Source of the DNA: Candidatus Obscuribacterales bacterium
GTDB lineage: Bacteria > Cyanobacteriota > Vampirovibrionia > Obscuribacterales > Obscuribacteraceae
Assembly (NCBI GenBank): GCA_019750335.1
Contig: JAIEOQ010000003.1
Span: forward strand, 434,001 to 498,000
DNA: 64,000 bases
Direction: 5' to 3'
Shown: one piece after another, positions 62,013-64,000 of the stretch
Numbering within the stretch: the first letter of the stretch is position 1
Layout: the number at the start of each line of letters is the position of its first letter
Program-made: the position numbers and the translations under genes
The notes under the pieces: generated by a model
The model's database searches: none
What the model saw: only the letters and a program-made list of their open reading frames with translations
Told to the model about the DNA's origin: nothing

Positions 62013-62741
62013 ATGCCCGACAATCACTACGTCAATTCCAAACTTGCGGAAATCTATGATCTAGATAGCGGATGGTCTATTGATCGCGATTTTTATTTAT
62101 CACTTGCTGGACCACAACTTCAATCAATTCTGGATCTTGGCTGTGGAACCGGACTCCTTTGCAACGCTTATGCGGCTAAGAATCATCTAGTTACCGGTGT
62201 TGACCCATCGCCTGCCATGCTGGAAATTGGACGCCGAAAACCTCACGGGAATCAAATTGAGTGGGTTCAATCATCTGCGCAGACCTATCATTCAGATAAG
62301 CTTTTCGACCTGATCATAATGACCGGACACGCATTTCAAGTGCTACTTGAAGATGTCGATGTTCTGAAAACCTTTTCAACAATGCAGAAGCATTTAAAAC
62401 AAGGCGGCTTCGCCGCTTTTGAGTCCCGCAACCCATTAATTGATTGGGAAAGAGAATGGAACTACGATATGGTGCTTAAGCTACCGGCAAGCACTGTCCA
62501 CGAATCAAGGCGGTTCCTGACCATGGAAGATGACCGGATGACCTTCGAACTTCGCTATCAGTTTCCCGACGAGACATTGGTTTCGACAAGCGAGCTTCGG
62601 TTTTTGTCCCGAAAAGATATTGAAGAGCACTTAACTGCATCCGGCTTATGCATTGATAAAGTCCTGGGAGACTGGGATGGTACGCTGTTTGATGAAAGAT
62701 CATCGCCAGAAATGATCTTCATTGTACGTGCTTCAAAGTAA
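62013..62741 (+). CDS. Class I SAM-dependent methyltransferase
   Basis: 242 residues. Motif I ILDLGCGTGLLCNAYA binds S-adenosylmethionine, with VTGVDPSPAML as motif II, DLIIMTGHAFQVL as motif III and LKQGGFAAFE as post-III. Resembles small-molecule methyltransferases of the UbiE/type-11/25 group; substrate unknown. GAGGAG lies 8 bases before the ATG; an overlapping ATG at 62009 is out of frame. It stands alone downstream of the tRNA terminator and converges with the Sel1 gene. Confidence 0.88.
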   Translation: MPDNHYVNSKLAEIYDLDSGWSIDRDFYLSLAGPQLQSILDLGCGTGLLCNAYAAKNHLVTGVDPSPAMLEIGRRKPHGNQIEWVQSSAQTYHSDKLFDLIIMTGHAFQVLLEDVDVLKTFSTMQKHLKQGGFAAFESRNPLIDWEREWNYDMVLKLPASTVHESRRFLTMEDDRMTFELRYQFPDETLVSTSELRFLSRKDIEEHLTASGLCIDKVLGDWDGTLFDERSSPEMIFIVRASK

Positions 62742-62753
62742 TGGACCGAACAC

Positions 62754-63584
62754 TTACATGCTCGGCATGACATTGGCCGGTCCTTGGGAGTCATGACGAT
62801 CATCGGCAAACTTTTTTAGCAGTTTCAAATGATCTATAGCTATTTCGTTTCCTTGCTTTGCAGCTAATATCCACCAACGCTCCGCTTCTTTGTGATCAAG
62901 GGACACGCCCTCGCCAGCGTAATACAACTCTCCCAAGCTGATTTGCGCATCAACATGACCTTGCTTAGCTGCTTTTTGCCACCATTGTGCAGCATTGCCA
63001 AAACTCTGCGGCACACCAATGCCGCTATAAAGCATCTGCCCAAGATGGAATTGAGCATCGACATCTCCGCTTTGGGCTGCAGTCTCAAGCCAATGCAAAG
63101 CTTGTTTTAAATCCTTTTGGACACCTTTACCTTCAGAATACAAAAGCCCTAATTTGGCTTGGGCGGGAGCATGGTCTTGCATGGCCGCCTTGTAGTACCA
63201 TTCTGCTGCCAATTTACAATCCTGTGGGATAGCCAGTCCTTCATAATGCATATCGGCAAGATTGTGCTGAGCCGGAGCATAGTTTTGCTTTGCTGCAGCT
63301 TCAAACCACTTGTACCCCAACTTATGATCGGTAAACATGCCGCTGCATTCGTTATAAATCTTTCCGAGAAGATTCTGCGAATGAGCGTCTCCTTGCTCAG
63401 CTTTTGGCAAGAGACAATTTACTGCACTTTCAAAATCCTCACATTCAAGTGATTCAGCACAGCTATCTAAATGGCTTTTATCATCCATATGCGCCGTATA
63501 AAAATCGTCAAATAGATGTTTTACCGACTCAAAAAACTTGTTCACCAATACTACCTTTTGTTGACTTGACAAATCATACAACAC
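62754..63584 (-). CDS. Sel1-like repeat protein
   Basis: 276 residues with about six Sel1 repeats of 36 residues from about 60 to 265 (for example AQHNLADMHYEGLAIPQDCKLAAEWYYKAA, AQISLGELYYAGEGVSLDHKEAERWW). No signal peptide, so probably a cytosolic interaction scaffold. The frame begins with a GTG at 63584 without a clear ribosome-binding site; a GTG further in (about residue 14) has AAAGG upstream, so the start is uncertain. Confidence 0.88.
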   Translation of the reverse strand: MLYDLSSQQKVVLVNKFFESVKHLFDDFYTAHMDDKSHLDSCAESLECEDFESAVNCLLPKAEQGDAHSQNLLGKIYNECSGMFTDHKLGYKWFEAAAKQNYAPAQHNLADMHYEGLAIPQDCKLAAEWYYKAAMQDHAPAQAKLGLLYSEGKGVQKDLKQALHWLETAAQSGDVDAQFHLGQMLYSGIGVPQSFGNAAQWWQKAAKQGHVDAQISLGELYYAGEGVSLDHKEAERWWILAAKQGNEIAIDHLKLLKKFADDRHDSQGPANVMPSM

Positions 63585-63675
63585 CGAAGCGATCCGGGAG
63601 ATGATTAAAGACGTTGAACCTGATCAAGTATACTGTGCTTGGATTCGTTCTTTTTCAGGCTGGAGAGATTATTTG

Positions 63676-64000
63676 ATGTTGATCGCCCGAATAACAATGC
63701 TCGTTTCTTTAATCACAATGTTATCGACACCACAAGCAATCTCCACACCGCTGCAAGATGCGCATACTTATCTACTTTTTGGCGATGGTGCACTGAGAAA
63801 CGGACGCTTAAGTAAAGCCGTTGATAGTTACAGTAAAGCAATCAAACTTGATCCAAAAAATGCCAGCGCTTATTTAGGCCGCAGCGATGCTTATTACCGC
63901 CTTGGCGATAACAAAAAAACAGTAGCTGATTGCACTCAAGCAATTAAGTTTGATTCGAGCAATCCGGCAACATATAAAATTCGTGGATTTGCTTATTTGA
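63676..64000 (+). CDS. Secreted TPR protein, N-terminal part (cut by window end)
   Basis: Open frame of 108 codons from ATG 63676 to the window end. GGAGAG lies 8 bases upstream. A signal-like segment (MLIARITMLVSLITMLSTPQA) is followed by TPR units (YSKAIKLDPKNASAYLGRS, CTQAIKFDSSNPATYKIRG). Similar in style to the TPR protein at 19801. Total length unknown. Confidence 0.85.
   Translation, partial: MLIARITMLVSLITMLSTPQAISTPLQDAHTYLLFGDGALRNGRLSKAVDSYSKAIKLDPKNASAYLGRSDAYYRLGDNKKTVADCTQAIKFDSSNPATYKIRGFAYL

Noticed and set aside
1-64000. CRISPR arrays, toxin-antitoxin pairs or prophage
   Set aside because: No regularly spaced repeats, Cas, integrase, terminase or typical toxin-antitoxin gene pairs were seen.

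Overview
The window reads as a compact chromosome segment of a non-photosynthetic, diderm, heterotrophic bacterium. TolC/RND efflux genes indicate an outer membrane. The density of TPR and Sel1 proteins, many short secreted proteins, the cyanobacterial-like speD and the overall gene content suggest a Vampirovibrionia/Melainabacteria-like lineage (Obscuribacter type). That placement is inference; no 16S rRNA gene is present. No photosynthesis genes, CRISPR array, prophage or intact insertion sequence is visible.

Region 1 (1-13.6 kb) is a large signalling island. On the minus strand lie a lone receiver, a CHASE3-PAS-GAF-PAS hybrid kinase and the start of another receiver. Divergently on the plus strand runs CheW, CheR-TPR, CheW, CheA-REC, CHASE3 chemoreceptor, CheB, REC-PAS-kinase, REC and HPt. 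Gene order and architectures match a Wsp-type surface-sensing chemosensory system (B-C-D-E-A-F), but the WspR diguanylate cyclase is absent and a multistep phosphorelay takes its place.

Region 2 (13.6-25.4 kb) is mixed metabolism and envelope: an FAH-family hydrolase, a rhodanese, an NCS1 nucleobase permease, an acyl desaturase, a DoxX-like membrane protein, two paralogous mini membrane proteins of 53-54 residues (one too short for a usual ORF cutoff), a 64-residue protein with a CxxxxC tail, a stand-alone E2-type acyltransferase and TPR proteins. Region 3 (25.4-32.7 kb) is a TolC-RND efflux operon with two tandem duplicated periplasmic adaptors.

Region 4 (32.7-36.4 kb) holds the oddest gene: a protein with IS1595-transposase-like ends whose catalytic core appears replaced by a DprA-type winged helix. 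A 20-bp dyad and a perfect 52-bp palindrome sit just upstream of it. SpeD and a D-lyxose isomerase follow. Region 5 (36.4-44.1 kb) is translation and housekeeping: rpsL-rpsG, a terminator-like hairpin, fusA, then a GNAT protein, smpB and a GHL10-like glycosidase.

Region 6 (44.1-53.8 kb) carries a tandem ribbon-helix-helix protein, a PAP2-related protein, a polyprenyl synthase, an acyl-CoA dehydrogenase, a tandem S66 LD-carboxypeptidase pair whose second copy has lost catalytic residues, a DMT transporter, Nnr and an orphan OppD. Region 7 (53.8-64 kb) has Dps, a universal stress protein, a CoA-transferase, a Fur-family regulator, a DHH-like protein with unusual motif order, RhlE, a YaiI-family protein, a Cys-module/TPR membrane protein, tRNA-Val with a strong terminator, a methyltransferase, a Sel1 protein and a TPR gene cut by the window end.

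Many convergent genes abut or overlap, and TTG/GTG starts are common, so several starts were moved to the codon with the best ribosome binding site.
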